Assembly (NCBI RefSeq): GCF_016860545.1
Contig: NZ_BNEB01000002.1
Coordinates: 1,364,001 to 1,428,000 of the forward strand
From: Streptomyces asoensis
GTDB lineage: Bacteria > Actinomycetota > Actinomycetes > Streptomycetales > Streptomycetaceae
Direction of reading: 5' to 3'
DNA: 64,000 nt
A program made the position numbers and the translations under genes. This document shows, one piece after another, positions 21,401 through 29,295 of this stretch. Below the pieces are notes generated by a model. That model made no database searches and had not been told where the DNA came from. It saw only the letters and a list, made by a program, of their open reading frames with translations. The first letter of the stretch is position 1, and each line of letters opens with the position of its first letter.

Positions 21401-24400
21401 GGCGTCTACGTCGGCATGTTCGGCAGCGACTACCTGTCGGGCTCACGCCTCGACCAGCTCGACGGGTACGTCGGCACCGGCTCCGCGCTCAGCGTCGCCT
21501 CCGGCCGGCTCGCCTACGCCCTCGGTCTGCACGGACCCGCGCTCACCGTCGACACGGCCTGCTCGTCCTCCCTGGTCGCCACCCATCTCGCCGCCCAGGC
21601 GCTCAGGGCGGGGGAGTGCGACCTCGCGCTCGCCGGCGGTGTCACCCTGATGGTCACCCCGCAGACCTTCGTGGAGTTCAGCCGCCTGCGCGGGCTCTCC
21701 GCCACCGGCCGGTGCCGCTCCTTCTCCGACGGCGCCGACGGCGCCGTCTGGGCCGAGGGCGCCGGCCTGCTCGTCCTGAAGCGGCTCGGCGACGCCCGGC
21801 GCGACGGCGACGAGGTGCTCGCCGTGCTGCGCGGCACCGCCGTCAACCAGGACGGCCGCAGCCAGGGACTGTCCGCCCCCAACGGGCCCGCGCAGGAGTT
21901 GGTGCTGCGCCGCGCCCTGGAGCTGTCCGCGCTCACGCCCGACGACATCGACCTCATCGAGGCGCACGGCACCGGCACCACCCTCGGCGACCCCATCGAG
22001 GCCAACGCCCTCGCCGCGGTCTTCGGCCCCGCACGGCCACAGGACCGGCCGCTGTACCTGGGCTCCCTCAAGTCCAACATCGGCCACACGCAGGCCGCTT
22101 CGGGAGTCGCCGCGCTGATCAAGACGGTGCAGTCGCTGCGCCACCGGACCCTGCCCGCCACCCTGCACGCCGGCACGCCGAGCAGGCACGTCGACTGGGA
22201 CGGCAGCGGGCTGCGGCTGCTCCGGGAGGCGCGGCCCTGGACCGTGGCCGACGGACGGGTGCGGCGCGCGGGGGTCAGCGCCTTCGGCATCAGCGGCACC
22301 AACGCGCACGTCGTCGTCGAGGAAGCCCCCGCACCGGAGCTCCCGGCCCCGACCGCGGAGACCGGCACCGGCCCCGCGGAGCGGCTGTTCGTGCTCTCCG
22401 GACGCGGCGAGGCCGCCCTGCGCGGGCAGGCCGCGCGGCTCGCCGCGTACGTCACCGCGGACACGGACCTGCCGGACCTCGCCCACACGCTGGCCCGGCA
22501 CCGCAGCCACTTCGAGCGGCGCGCCGCCGTCGTCGCGGACACTCCCGGCGAACTGCGCTCCGCACTCAAGGCGTTGGCGTCGGGCCGGACACCGCTGTCC
22601 GGAGCCCGTGAGGAACGCACCGGCAAGGTCGCCTTCGTCTTCGCCGGCCACGGCGGCCAGTGGCCGGGCATGGGCCTGGACACGATGGACCGGTCGCCGG
22701 CCTTCCGCGCCGAGCTGACCCGCGTCGACGAGGCGATCCGGCGGCACGTCGGCTGGTCCGTGCTCGACGTGCTGCGCGCACCGGAGGAGTTCTCGCCGCT
22801 GGCGCGCACCGAGTACCTCCAGCCCGCGCTGTTCGCCGTCAACGCCTCCCTGGCCGCCGCCTGGCGGGCCCTCGGGGTGCACCCGGACGCCGTCGTCGGC
22901 CACAGCCTCGGGGAGATCGCCGCCGCCTACAGCGCGGGCGCCCTCACCCTCGACGACGCCGTGACCGTGGTGACCGCGCGCGCCCGCGCGGTCGTCCCCC
23001 TGGTCGGACACGGCGGGATGATCGCCGTCGGACTCCCGCACGACGACGTCGCGGAACTGCTCGCACCCTACGCGGGCCAACTGTTCGTCGGCGCCGTCAA
23101 CAGCGCCCGCTCCACCGCGGTCACCGGCGCCGCCGGCGCCCTCGCCGACCTGCGCGCACTGCTCACCGGGCGCGAGGTCACCGTGCGGACGCTGTCCACG
23201 CCGTTCGCCTCGCACAGCCCGCTCATGGAACCCCTGCGCGCGGACCTGCTCGACCGCTTCCGGACCGTCCGGGGCACCCGGACGGACACCCCGCTGTACT
23301 CGGCCGTCCTGGCCGAACCCGTGCCCGGGGACCGGCTGGACGCCGCGTACTGGTACGCCAACCTCCGCGAGCCGGTCCGCTTCGCGGACACCGTCGCCCG
23401 CATGCTGGACGACGGGTACCGCTTCTTCGTCGAGCTCAGCCCGCATCCCTCGCTCACCCCCGCGATCGAGGCCGTGGCCGCCGAAACCGGCGTCGACGCC
23501 GTGGGCATCGGCTCGCTGCGCCGCGGACAGGGCGGCCACGACGCCCTGCTGCGCCAGGTCGGCGCGCTGTACACGGCCGGACACGAACCGGACTGGGCCA
23601 CGCTGTTCCCGCGCGGCCGCCGACTCGACGCGCCCACCTACGCCTTCACCCGCGAACGGCACTGGCTCACCCCGGCGCCCGCGGCCGCACCCGGCGCCTC
23701 CCCGCTGCTCGGCACCCGCGTCCAGGCCAGCGACGAACCCGGCCGGGACCTCTTCCAGAGCGAGATCGACCTGCGCGACAACCGCTTCACCTACCTCACC
23801 GACCACCGCGTCACCGGCGAGGTCTGGCTGCCCGGCGCCGCCTTCCTCGGCATGGCCCTGGAGGCCGCCGCCGCCACGTCGCCGGACGGCGCCGAAGTGA
23901 GCCTCGCGGACGTGCGGTTCCTCAGGCCCCTGCGCCTCACCGAGGACGCCCCCGTACGGCTCCAGCTCGTGCTGCGGCCCGCCGCCGACGGCACCAGGGT
24001 GTTCACCATCGCCTCGGCGGCCGCCGCCGGCGGCGACTGGGAGCGGCACGCCGAAGGCCGCGTCACGACCGGCGCACCTCCCGTCGGGGCCACCCTGGAC
24101 GAGATCCGCCGGCGCTGCGAGGAGGACGTCGAACTCGACGCCGTCTACGCCCGGTTGAACGCCCTGGGCATCGACTACGGGCCCGCCTTCCGCAACCTGG
24201 AGTCGGGCCGCCGCACCGGCAGCGCCGCGATCGGCCGGCTGACCGACCGGCCCGCCGCCGGACACCTCCTGCACCCCGCCGTCCTGGACGCGGCCCTGCA
24301 CGCCGCCGCCCTGCCGGGCGACGCCCCCGAGGGACGGGCGTTCGTGCCCGCCGGGTTCGGCCGGGTCCGCCGCACCGGCCGCCGCTCCGCACCCGCCTGG

Positions 24401-27400
24401 GTGACGTGCGTCCTGCGCGCGGTGGACGGGGACACCGCCGTCCTCGACCTGCACCTGTGGGACGAGGACGAACAACTCCTCCTGGAAATCCAGGAGTTCC
24501 GTCTCGCCGCCCTCTCACCGCTGGACGGCGCCCTCTTCGAGACCCGCTGGCGGCCCCGCCCCGACGCGCAGGAACCGCCCGTCGACGGCGGCTGGCTGAT
24601 CCTCTCCGACACGACCGGCACCGGCAGCGATCTCGCCGCCCGCCTCGGCCCGTCCGCCGAGCCGCTCGTGATCGCCCGCCCCGGCACGGAGTTCGCCCAG
24701 GAGGGACCGGGCCGGTACGTGCTCGACCCCGCCGACCCGGAGCAGCTGCGCCGCCTGCTCGACGAGGCCTGCCCCGGCACCCTGCCCGCCCGGATCGTGC
24801 AGCTCACCGCACTCGACGCACCCGCCGTCGTGGACACGGAGACCGCCGGCGAAGCGGCCCGGCTGTGCTGCCTGAGCACCCTGCACCTCGCGCGCGCCCT
24901 CGCCGGACGCGCACCCGGCCGCTCTCCCCGGCTGTTCACCGTCGTCCGGGGCACCCAGGCCGCCGGCGACAGCGAGCAGGTCGTCCACCCGCAGCAGGCG
25001 CTCGCCTGGGGCTTCGGCCTCGCGCTCGCCCAGGAGCACCCCGAGCTCTCCGTCACCCTGGTGGACCTTCCCGCCGAGGGCGGCGCCGACGCGCTCCGGA
25101 CCCAGCTCCTGCACGCCGACGACGAACGCCTCGTCGCCCTGCGCGCGTCGGGCCGCCTCGTCCCCCGGCTCGCCCGCACCCGCCCCGACGACACGGGCGA
25201 CCTCGCGCCCGACGGCGTCCACCTGATCACCGGCGGCCTGGGCGGACTCGGCCGCGTCGTCGCCGAACGGCTGGTCCGCCGCGGGGTCCGCCGCCTCGCC
25301 CTGCTGGGCCGCGGCACCCCCGACCCCGACACGGCCCGCTGGATCCAGGAACTCCGGGAGCGCGGGGTCGCCGTGCACCTCGCGCGCGCCGACGTCGCCG
25401 ACCGCGACGCCCTCTCGGCCGCCCTGGACGCCGTACGACGGGAGGCCGGGCCGCTCACGGGAATCGTCCACGCGGCCGGAGTCCTCGACGACGCGACCCT
25501 GGCGAACCTGACCGAGGACCGCGTCCTGCGGGTCCTCGCCCCCAAGGTGCTCGGCACCGCCCTGCTCACCGAACTGGCCCCGGAAGCACGCAGCCTGGTC
25601 CTCTTCGCCTCCGCCGCCGGACTGTTCGGCTCGGCCGGGCAGAGCCCCTACTCGGCGGCCAACGCCTTCCTCGACGCCTGGGCCCACCACCTCTCCCGCA
25701 CCGGCCGGCGGGCGCTGAGCCTGGACTGGGGCGCCTGGTCCGGCGTCGGCATGGTCGCCGGGTCCGGCACCCGGGCCGCGCAGACCGGCCGCTCCGGCCT
25801 CCTCGCCTTCTCCCCGCAGGAGGGCGGAGAGCTCTTCGACCGCGTCCTTTGCTCCGCGCGCCGCCAACTGGCCCCCCTCGCCCTGGACCGCGAGCTGCTC
25901 GCCCTCGCCCCGGACCTCGCCCGCACCCGGCCGATCCTCGCCGGACTCGTCGGCGCCCCCACGGGCCCGGGCGACACGGACGGCCTCGTGCGGAAGGTCT
26001 TCGCGGCGGCCACCGCCGAGGACCGCGCCGTCTGGCTCGACGCCTATGTCCGCGCCCGGGTCGGCGAGGTGGCCGGCGGCGCCGTGGACGGCGGTGCGAA
26101 CGCCGCGCTGAAGGAACTCGGCCTGGACTCCCTCATGCTGGTGCGCCTGCGCAACGCCTTCACGCGCGAGCTCGGCGTCGAACTGCCCACCGCCGAGATG
26201 TTCGCCGCCGCCGACATCCGCGGCCTGGTCGCCACCCTGGCCGGTGCCCTGCCGGAACGGCCGGTCCCGGCACCGGCGGCCACCCCGGCGCGGGAGGTGC
26301 CGGCGACCGAGGTGCTCCCCGTCACCCGGGACGTCGTCCGCCTGCTGCGCAGCGCCGCCCCCGGCATGCCGCAGGCGGCCCACGCCGTAGGCCTCGCCGT
26401 ACGCCTCACCACACCCACCACCCGCGAGACCCTGACCGGCATCGTCGCCCGGCTCACGGCGCGGCACGCGGCCCTGCGCACCGCGGTCGTCACGGACGCC
26501 GGCGGACGACGGCTGAGCGTCGTCCGGGAACCGGCGGAGCCGCTGCTCCGGTGGACCGCCGTGGACGGCGAGCCGGACGCGGCCGCCCGGCTGCGGACCC
26601 TGCTGGAACCGCCGTTCGACCTGGCGGCCGCACCCCTGTGGCGGTTCCTGCTGCTCGACGGCGCAGCCCACGGTCAGGTCCTGGTCTTCGGAGCGCATCA
26701 CGCCGTCAGCGACCTCCAGTCGCTGCTGCTCGTCGCCACGGAGATCGACACCGAGCTGTCCGGCACCCCGCTCGGCTCCGACGTCACCAACCGGGACCTC
26801 CACCTGCTGATCCAGGCCCAGCAGACCGTCGGCGCCGGGCCCGCGAGCGGCGAGGAAGGGGAGCCGGCGGCGGACGGCACGGCCTCGGCCGAGTGGCGCG
26901 CCGCCTTCGACGGCAGCGAACGCCTCGACCTCACCCTCTCCGGTCCACGCCCCGCCGAGCGGTCCTACCGGGCCGGCAGCGTCACCGTGCCGCTCCCCGA
27001 GGGGCTCACGGACCGGGTGGCGGCGGCCGCGAGCGCCCTCGCCGTCACCCCCGCCGCGTTCTGCCTCGGCACCCTGACCGTCCTGCTGGCCCGCGCACGC
27101 GAGAAGGAACGGTTCGTGCTCGCCGTGCCGGTGGACACCCGCCTGCACGCCGACGCCTTCGACGCGGTGGGCTTCTTCGGCGTACCCGTCCCCTTCCCGG
27201 CCGAGGCGCGCCCCGCCGAGCCCGTCGCGGACGTGCTGCGCCGCACCGACGCCCGACTGCGGCGGCTCCTGACCCCGGGCGCCATGTTCTCCGACGTCCT
27301 CGGCACGCTGGCCCGCCAGAACCTGCACCGGCCCGACGCCCCGCTGGTCGAGGTGTACTACAACCACGTCCGGCACGGCGGCCGCCTGGACCGTCTCGAC

Positions 27401-29263
27401 GTCCTGCCCGCCGGGACGGGCCACACCGACCTGGACCTCATGATCACGATGCTGCCCGACGCGGGCCGCGTCCGGCTCGACCACAACCTCGACATCCTGG
27501 ACACGGCGGACACGACCGCGCTGGCCGACGCGTTCCTGCGGCTGCTGGAGGAGACCGTGCGCGACACCACGGCCGCGGTACGCCCGCCCGCTTCGCCCGC
27601 CGCGTCCCGGGCCGCGGCGCCCCGGACGGAACCGGCCGCCGGGGAGCACACCGCCCCGCCGGCCGCCGCCGCTCCCGGCCGCACCCTCGTCCTCGCCGCG
27701 ACCTTCGCGCTCGGCAACCTCCCGCCGATGTGCCGCGCGGCCCTCGGGGACGACGCCCCCACGGTCGTCGAGGCGCCCTACCACCAGGTGCTCTCCGCCC
27801 TTCGCGACCCCTCCGGCGTCTTCGCCGACCCCGCCACCACGGTCGGCGTGGTGCTGCTGCGGGCGACGGACCTGGACCGGTTCGGCCCGGTGGACGACAC
27901 CCTCCTCGCCGAACTGCGCGAGGCGTACCCGGCCGCGCTGCGGGCCGCCGCCGAACGCACCCGCCGGCCGCTGATCGTCGGCTTCCTGCCCTCCGGCGCC
28001 GCGTCCCCGCACGACGACGGACGCCTCGCGAGGTGGGAACGCGAAGTCGCCGACGAGCTGACCGGGCTGCCCGGTGTCGCGGTCCTCGACACGGACCACT
28101 GGACGCTCCGCCACCCCGTCGAGGAACGCTTCGACGAACGCACCGAACGGCTCGCCCATCTCCCCTTCACCCCGCGGTTCCAGGCGGCGGTGGCGCTGTC
28201 CCTCGCCGAGACCGTACGGGCCGTGCTGCGGCCCGCGCCCAAGGTGATCGCGGTCGACGGCGACGAGACCCTGTGGGGCGGGGTGGCCGGGGAGAGCGGC
28301 CCCGACGCCGTGGACCTGTCCGGACCGCGGGCCCTGCTCGCGCGCAGACTCCTGCGGTGGCGCGAGGCCGGCACGCTGCTGGCCCTGATCAGCAACAACG
28401 ACGAGGAGACCGTCCGGGCCGTGCTCGACCGGCCCGAAAGCCTCCTGAAACCCGAGCACTTCAGCGTCCTGTCCGCCGGCTGGGGGCCGAAGCCCGCCCG
28501 GCTGGGGGAGGCCGCCCGCACCCTCGGTCTCGGCGTCGACAGCTTCCTCTTCCTCGACGACAACCCCGCCGAGATCGCCAGGATGCGGGCGGAGCTGCCC
28601 CGGGTCCTGGCGGTGACCTGCCCGCCGCAGGCCGGACTGGCCGCGTTCCTGGACCGGTTGTGGCCGCTGGTGCCCGCCGCCGCGACCGCCGAGGACGCGT
28701 CGCGGGCCCGGTTCTACGACCAGGAACGGGAGCGGGACGCCGTCCGGGAACAGGCCGGGTTCGAGGAGTTCCTCGACCGGCTGGAACTGGAGGTCGACAT
28801 CCGCCCCCTCGGCGACGAGGACGTCGAGCGGGCCGAACAACTGGTGCGCCGCACCAACCAGTTCACCCTGCGGGCCCGTTCGTCCGACGGCGCGGACCTC
28901 GCCCGGTGGCGCGGGCGGGGCGAGGTGTGGACCGCGTCGGCCCGCGACCGCTTCGGCGACTACGGCCAGATCGGTCTGCTCGCCGTGCGCGTCGAGGGCG
29001 ACCGGCTCGACGTACTGGCCTGGCTGATGAGCTGCCGGGCGCTGGGCCGGGGCGTCGAGGAACGGCTCCTGGGGTGGCTCGCCGACCGCGCCGACACACT
29101 CGGCTGCTCGAAGATCGGCCTCACGGCCCGGCGCACCCCGCGCAACGCGCCGGCCCGCCGGATCGTCGCCGCGCTCGGTGGAGGCGAGCCCGACGACGAG
29201 CTCCTGGAGACCGTGGCCACGCCGGAACACCTGCGGGCGTTCCGCTCCTGGCAGCAGCAGTGA
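15494..29263 (+). CDS. Giant type I PKS: ACP-KS-AT-DH-KR-ACP-KS-AT-DH-KR-ACP-C-FkbH
   Basis: 4589 residues, one uninterrupted frame. ATG 15494 is used; TTG 15530 with GGAG 7 nt upstream is a plausible alternative. N-terminal ACP (Ser53, GLGSRQL). Module 1: KS 118-540 (Cys286, His421, His461), AT 655-940 (GHSQGE Ser751; YASH 851-854, methylmalonyl type), DH from 1017 (His1049, Asp1215), KR 1486-1700 (LDD 1575-1577, Tyr1632, B-type), ACP Ser1790. Module 2: KS 1854-2280 (Cys2023, His2158, His2198), AT 2379-2660 (Ser2471; FASH 2571-2574, specificity unclear), DH from 2736 (His2771, Asp2932), KR from 3240 (Tyr3386), ACP Ser3546. Then a condensation domain 3606-4025 (HHAVSD, 3735-3740) and an FkbH domain 4063-4589 (HAD DGDETLWGG at 4255, MSCRALGRG with Cys4514). 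No ER and no thioesterase. It should extend a fatty acyl starter twice; FkbH supplies a glyceryl unit. All KS, KR and ACP active residues are intact. Confidence 0.95.
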   Translation: MPANASPHRSTDLSTTTPEAVRAWLAEAVAKAAGLDPRHVDPHRPIAEFGLGSRQLVSLGGELAEWTGRPVEASLVFDHPTIAALTDALFAHAPSDAGPSPAAGRPSPPDASGRSAGDTAIVSMACRFPGGAGDPEALWRLLDTGQDVISEVPQGRWDTHGLLDPDPGATGKAYSLRGGFLDGIDRFDASFFGISPREAAAMDPQQRLLLQTAWETFERAGIVPATLNGSNTGVYVGLYDSGYLAAASLGQLDGHVGTGSAPSVASGRIAYTLGLQGPAVTVDTACSSSLVALHLAARALAAGECDLALAGGATLLVTPRGHVEFSRLRGLSPSGRCSPFSADADGVVWAEGCGLVLLKRLDDARRDGDRVLAVVKGSALNQDGRSQGLSAPSGPAQERVLRAALDAAGLRPRDIDHVEAHGTGTPLGDPIEGNALAAVFGQDRPAGRPLGVGSLKSNIGHSQAAAGVAGVIKTVLALAHERVPASLHAHPPTRHIAWDGAGLRVQDTAEAWPRRADRVRRAGVSAFGISGTNAHVILEEPPQDTLLPDDGPPAAEGPDGVPPGRDGSRPLYFPLSACDLTALRGQAARLARAVGDHPHWPPAAVAATLAHHRTHFGHRAVVRAADRAELLAALGELADGRSDPERTAGPAQALPGGKVAFVFPGQGAQWTGMARDLLAHDPVFADEIDRCDGALRPFTEWSVAAVLRGDPGSPSPDRVDVVQPVLFAVMVSLAAVWRARGVRPDAVVGHSQGEVAAACVAGALSLSDAAAVVALRARALTALSGTGGMAVVGLPRTEVEERLAGLGAGVCVAAVNSGRSTVVAGEPGPLLGLIEDLEREQVFVRRLDVDYASHSAGVEPVRDLILDELDGVTACPASVAWYSTVTGEPVTEELEAGYWYTNLREPVRFAATVERLVADGHRFFVELGPHPSLSTALRTVDEDLVVVASLRRDADGPACLDRAAAELHVHGGPVDRRRPAPGTAPLPLPTYAWDTRRYWTEPETASAGPGLLDRAAHPLLGIQLRSADASRWTFRGEWSPATAGWLPDHTVFGRTVVSGTTLLELCRAALGTARPDEPGDLTGLLLLAPLTLPATGTAEVSVEVVVEGPGAEITVHSRPRGQEAAGWTLLATASAAPAVPAPADRPPAWPEDGTPAWTPETYERLAGAGLGYGPAFRGVREAVRTGDGELIARLSLPGAARDSADPYPVHPALLDAALHTAAAFGAADGRVHLPVAVGRCVLPPGGAGELVAAVRRTGTTATDLTLDVTLWDTDGFPAGRLEDVRLRAVTPADLTGGPANAGHLYEVAWTAVDPVAAAPGAWTLVGAPRALPGLRAAGIRVGDRGADVAVRFWPGTGAGAEPGAAAREGAAEAFAELRELIALPPGRAPARTVWVTRGAIAAGAGDAVPDLARSVLWGLARTARSEHPGLGLSLLDIEGSEGVEEALIAAAQSDEPELAHRGGALLAPRLVRARPADGGAVPADGTVLITGGLGAVGLHIARLLAEQGVPRLVLTSRRGAADPRAASAVAELAALGAEAETAACDVTDADALADVVASAGERLPLRGVVHCAGVLDDGVLAELTPERLARVLGPKAEGAAHLHRLTAGLPLEMFLLVSSAAGVLGNAGQANYAAANVFLDQLAHHRRARGLPGVSVSFGAWAGEGLAAGHADLARMARLGHRALTAEQGRDLVALAVRRDTPHLVAWALDLPRLRESVAGDALWRDLLPAPRAATAAGEGLAGRLAALPEDERAARLLALVREEAARALGLRSAEAVRPDLPLRELGMDSVTAVELRNRISGRLSTRLPATLLFDHPTPTRLTTHLLATLPGAAPRPTAATAPADDTAGRAHDEPVAIVAMACRLPGGVHDPDALWRLVAEGRDAVGPFPAGRWDVESLYDPDPDAPGKTYAREGGFLDDIESFDAGFFGITPKEAAAMDPQQRLLLETAWEALERAGIVPAALAGSTTGVYVGMFGSDYLSGSRLDQLDGYVGTGSALSVASGRLAYALGLHGPALTVDTACSSSLVATHLAAQALRAGECDLALAGGVTLMVTPQTFVEFSRLRGLSATGRCRSFSDGADGAVWAEGAGLLVLKRLGDARRDGDEVLAVLRGTAVNQDGRSQGLSAPNGPAQELVLRRALELSALTPDDIDLIEAHGTGTTLGDPIEANALAAVFGPARPQDRPLYLGSLKSNIGHTQAASGVAALIKTVQSLRHRTLPATLHAGTPSRHVDWDGSGLRLLREARPWTVADGRVRRAGVSAFGISGTNAHVVVEEAPAPELPAPTAETGTGPAERLFVLSGRGEAALRGQAARLAAYVTADTDLPDLAHTLARHRSHFERRAAVVADTPGELRSALKALASGRTPLSGAREERTGKVAFVFAGHGGQWPGMGLDTMDRSPAFRAELTRVDEAIRRHVGWSVLDVLRAPEEFSPLARTEYLQPALFAVNASLAAAWRALGVHPDAVVGHSLGEIAAAYSAGALTLDDAVTVVTARARAVVPLVGHGGMIAVGLPHDDVAELLAPYAGQLFVGAVNSARSTAVTGAAGALADLRALLTGREVTVRTLSTPFASHSPLMEPLRADLLDRFRTVRGTRTDTPLYSAVLAEPVPGDRLDAAYWYANLREPVRFADTVARMLDDGYRFFVELSPHPSLTPAIEAVAAETGVDAVGIGSLRRGQGGHDALLRQVGALYTAGHEPDWATLFPRGRRLDAPTYAFTRERHWLTPAPAAAPGASPLLGTRVQASDEPGRDLFQSEIDLRDNRFTYLTDHRVTGEVWLPGAAFLGMALEAAAATSPDGAEVSLADVRFLRPLRLTEDAPVRLQLVLRPAADGTRVFTIASAAAAGGDWERHAEGRVTTGAPPVGATLDEIRRRCEEDVELDAVYARLNALGIDYGPAFRNLESGRRTGSAAIGRLTDRPAAGHLLHPAVLDAALHAAALPGDAPEGRAFVPAGFGRVRRTGRRSAPAWVTCVLRAVDGDTAVLDLHLWDEDEQLLLEIQEFRLAALSPLDGALFETRWRPRPDAQEPPVDGGWLILSDTTGTGSDLAARLGPSAEPLVIARPGTEFAQEGPGRYVLDPADPEQLRRLLDEACPGTLPARIVQLTALDAPAVVDTETAGEAARLCCLSTLHLARALAGRAPGRSPRLFTVVRGTQAAGDSEQVVHPQQALAWGFGLALAQEHPELSVTLVDLPAEGGADALRTQLLHADDERLVALRASGRLVPRLARTRPDDTGDLAPDGVHLITGGLGGLGRVVAERLVRRGVRRLALLGRGTPDPDTARWIQELRERGVAVHLARADVADRDALSAALDAVRREAGPLTGIVHAAGVLDDATLANLTEDRVLRVLAPKVLGTALLTELAPEARSLVLFASAAGLFGSAGQSPYSAANAFLDAWAHHLSRTGRRALSLDWGAWSGVGMVAGSGTRAAQTGRSGLLAFSPQEGGELFDRVLCSARRQLAPLALDRELLALAPDLARTRPILAGLVGAPTGPGDTDGLVRKVFAAATAEDRAVWLDAYVRARVGEVAGGAVDGGANAALKELGLDSLMLVRLRNAFTRELGVELPTAEMFAAADIRGLVATLAGALPERPVPAPAATPAREVPATEVLPVTRDVVRLLRSAAPGMPQAAHAVGLAVRLTTPTTRETLTGIVARLTARHAALRTAVVTDAGGRRLSVVREPAEPLLRWTAVDGEPDAAARLRTLLEPPFDLAAAPLWRFLLLDGAAHGQVLVFGAHHAVSDLQSLLLVATEIDTELSGTPLGSDVTNRDLHLLIQAQQTVGAGPASGEEGEPAADGTASAEWRAAFDGSERLDLTLSGPRPAERSYRAGSVTVPLPEGLTDRVAAAASALAVTPAAFCLGTLTVLLARAREKERFVLAVPVDTRLHADAFDAVGFFGVPVPFPAEARPAEPVADVLRRTDARLRRLLTPGAMFSDVLGTLARQNLHRPDAPLVEVYYNHVRHGGRLDRLDVLPAGTGHTDLDLMITMLPDAGRVRLDHNLDILDTADTTALADAFLRLLEETVRDTTAAVRPPASPAASRAAAPRTEPAAGEHTAPPAAAAPGRTLVLAATFALGNLPPMCRAALGDDAPTVVEAPYHQVLSALRDPSGVFADPATTVGVVLLRATDLDRFGPVDDTLLAELREAYPAALRAAAERTRRPLIVGFLPSGAASPHDDGRLARWEREVADELTGLPGVAVLDTDHWTLRHPVEERFDERTERLAHLPFTPRFQAAVALSLAETVRAVLRPAPKVIAVDGDETLWGGVAGESGPDAVDLSGPRALLARRLLRWREAGTLLALISNNDEETVRAVLDRPESLLKPEHFSVLSAGWGPKPARLGEAARTLGLGVDSFLFLDDNPAEIARMRAELPRVLAVTCPPQAGLAAFLDRLWPLVPAAATAEDASRARFYDQERERDAVREQAGFEEFLDRLELEVDIRPLGDEDVERAEQLVRRTNQFTLRARSSDGADLARWRGRGEVWTASARDRFGDYGQIGLLAVRVEGDRLDVLAWLMSCRALGRGVEERLLGWLADRADTLGCSKIGLTARRTPRNAPARRIVAALGGGEPDDELLETVATPEHLRAFRSWQQQ

Positions 29264-29295
29264 CGAAAGGACCGTGCACACCGTGAAGGGCTTCC

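Noticed and set aside
26309..29263. FkbH as part of methoxymalonyl-ACP extender supply
   Set aside because: The required dehydrogenases, ACP and O-methyltransferase genes are absent from the cluster.
22660..29286. 2208-codon plus-strand frame overlapping the PKS
   Set aside because: Out-of-frame Arg/Pro-rich translation; the true frame has every KS, AT, DH, KR, ACP, C and FkbH motif.
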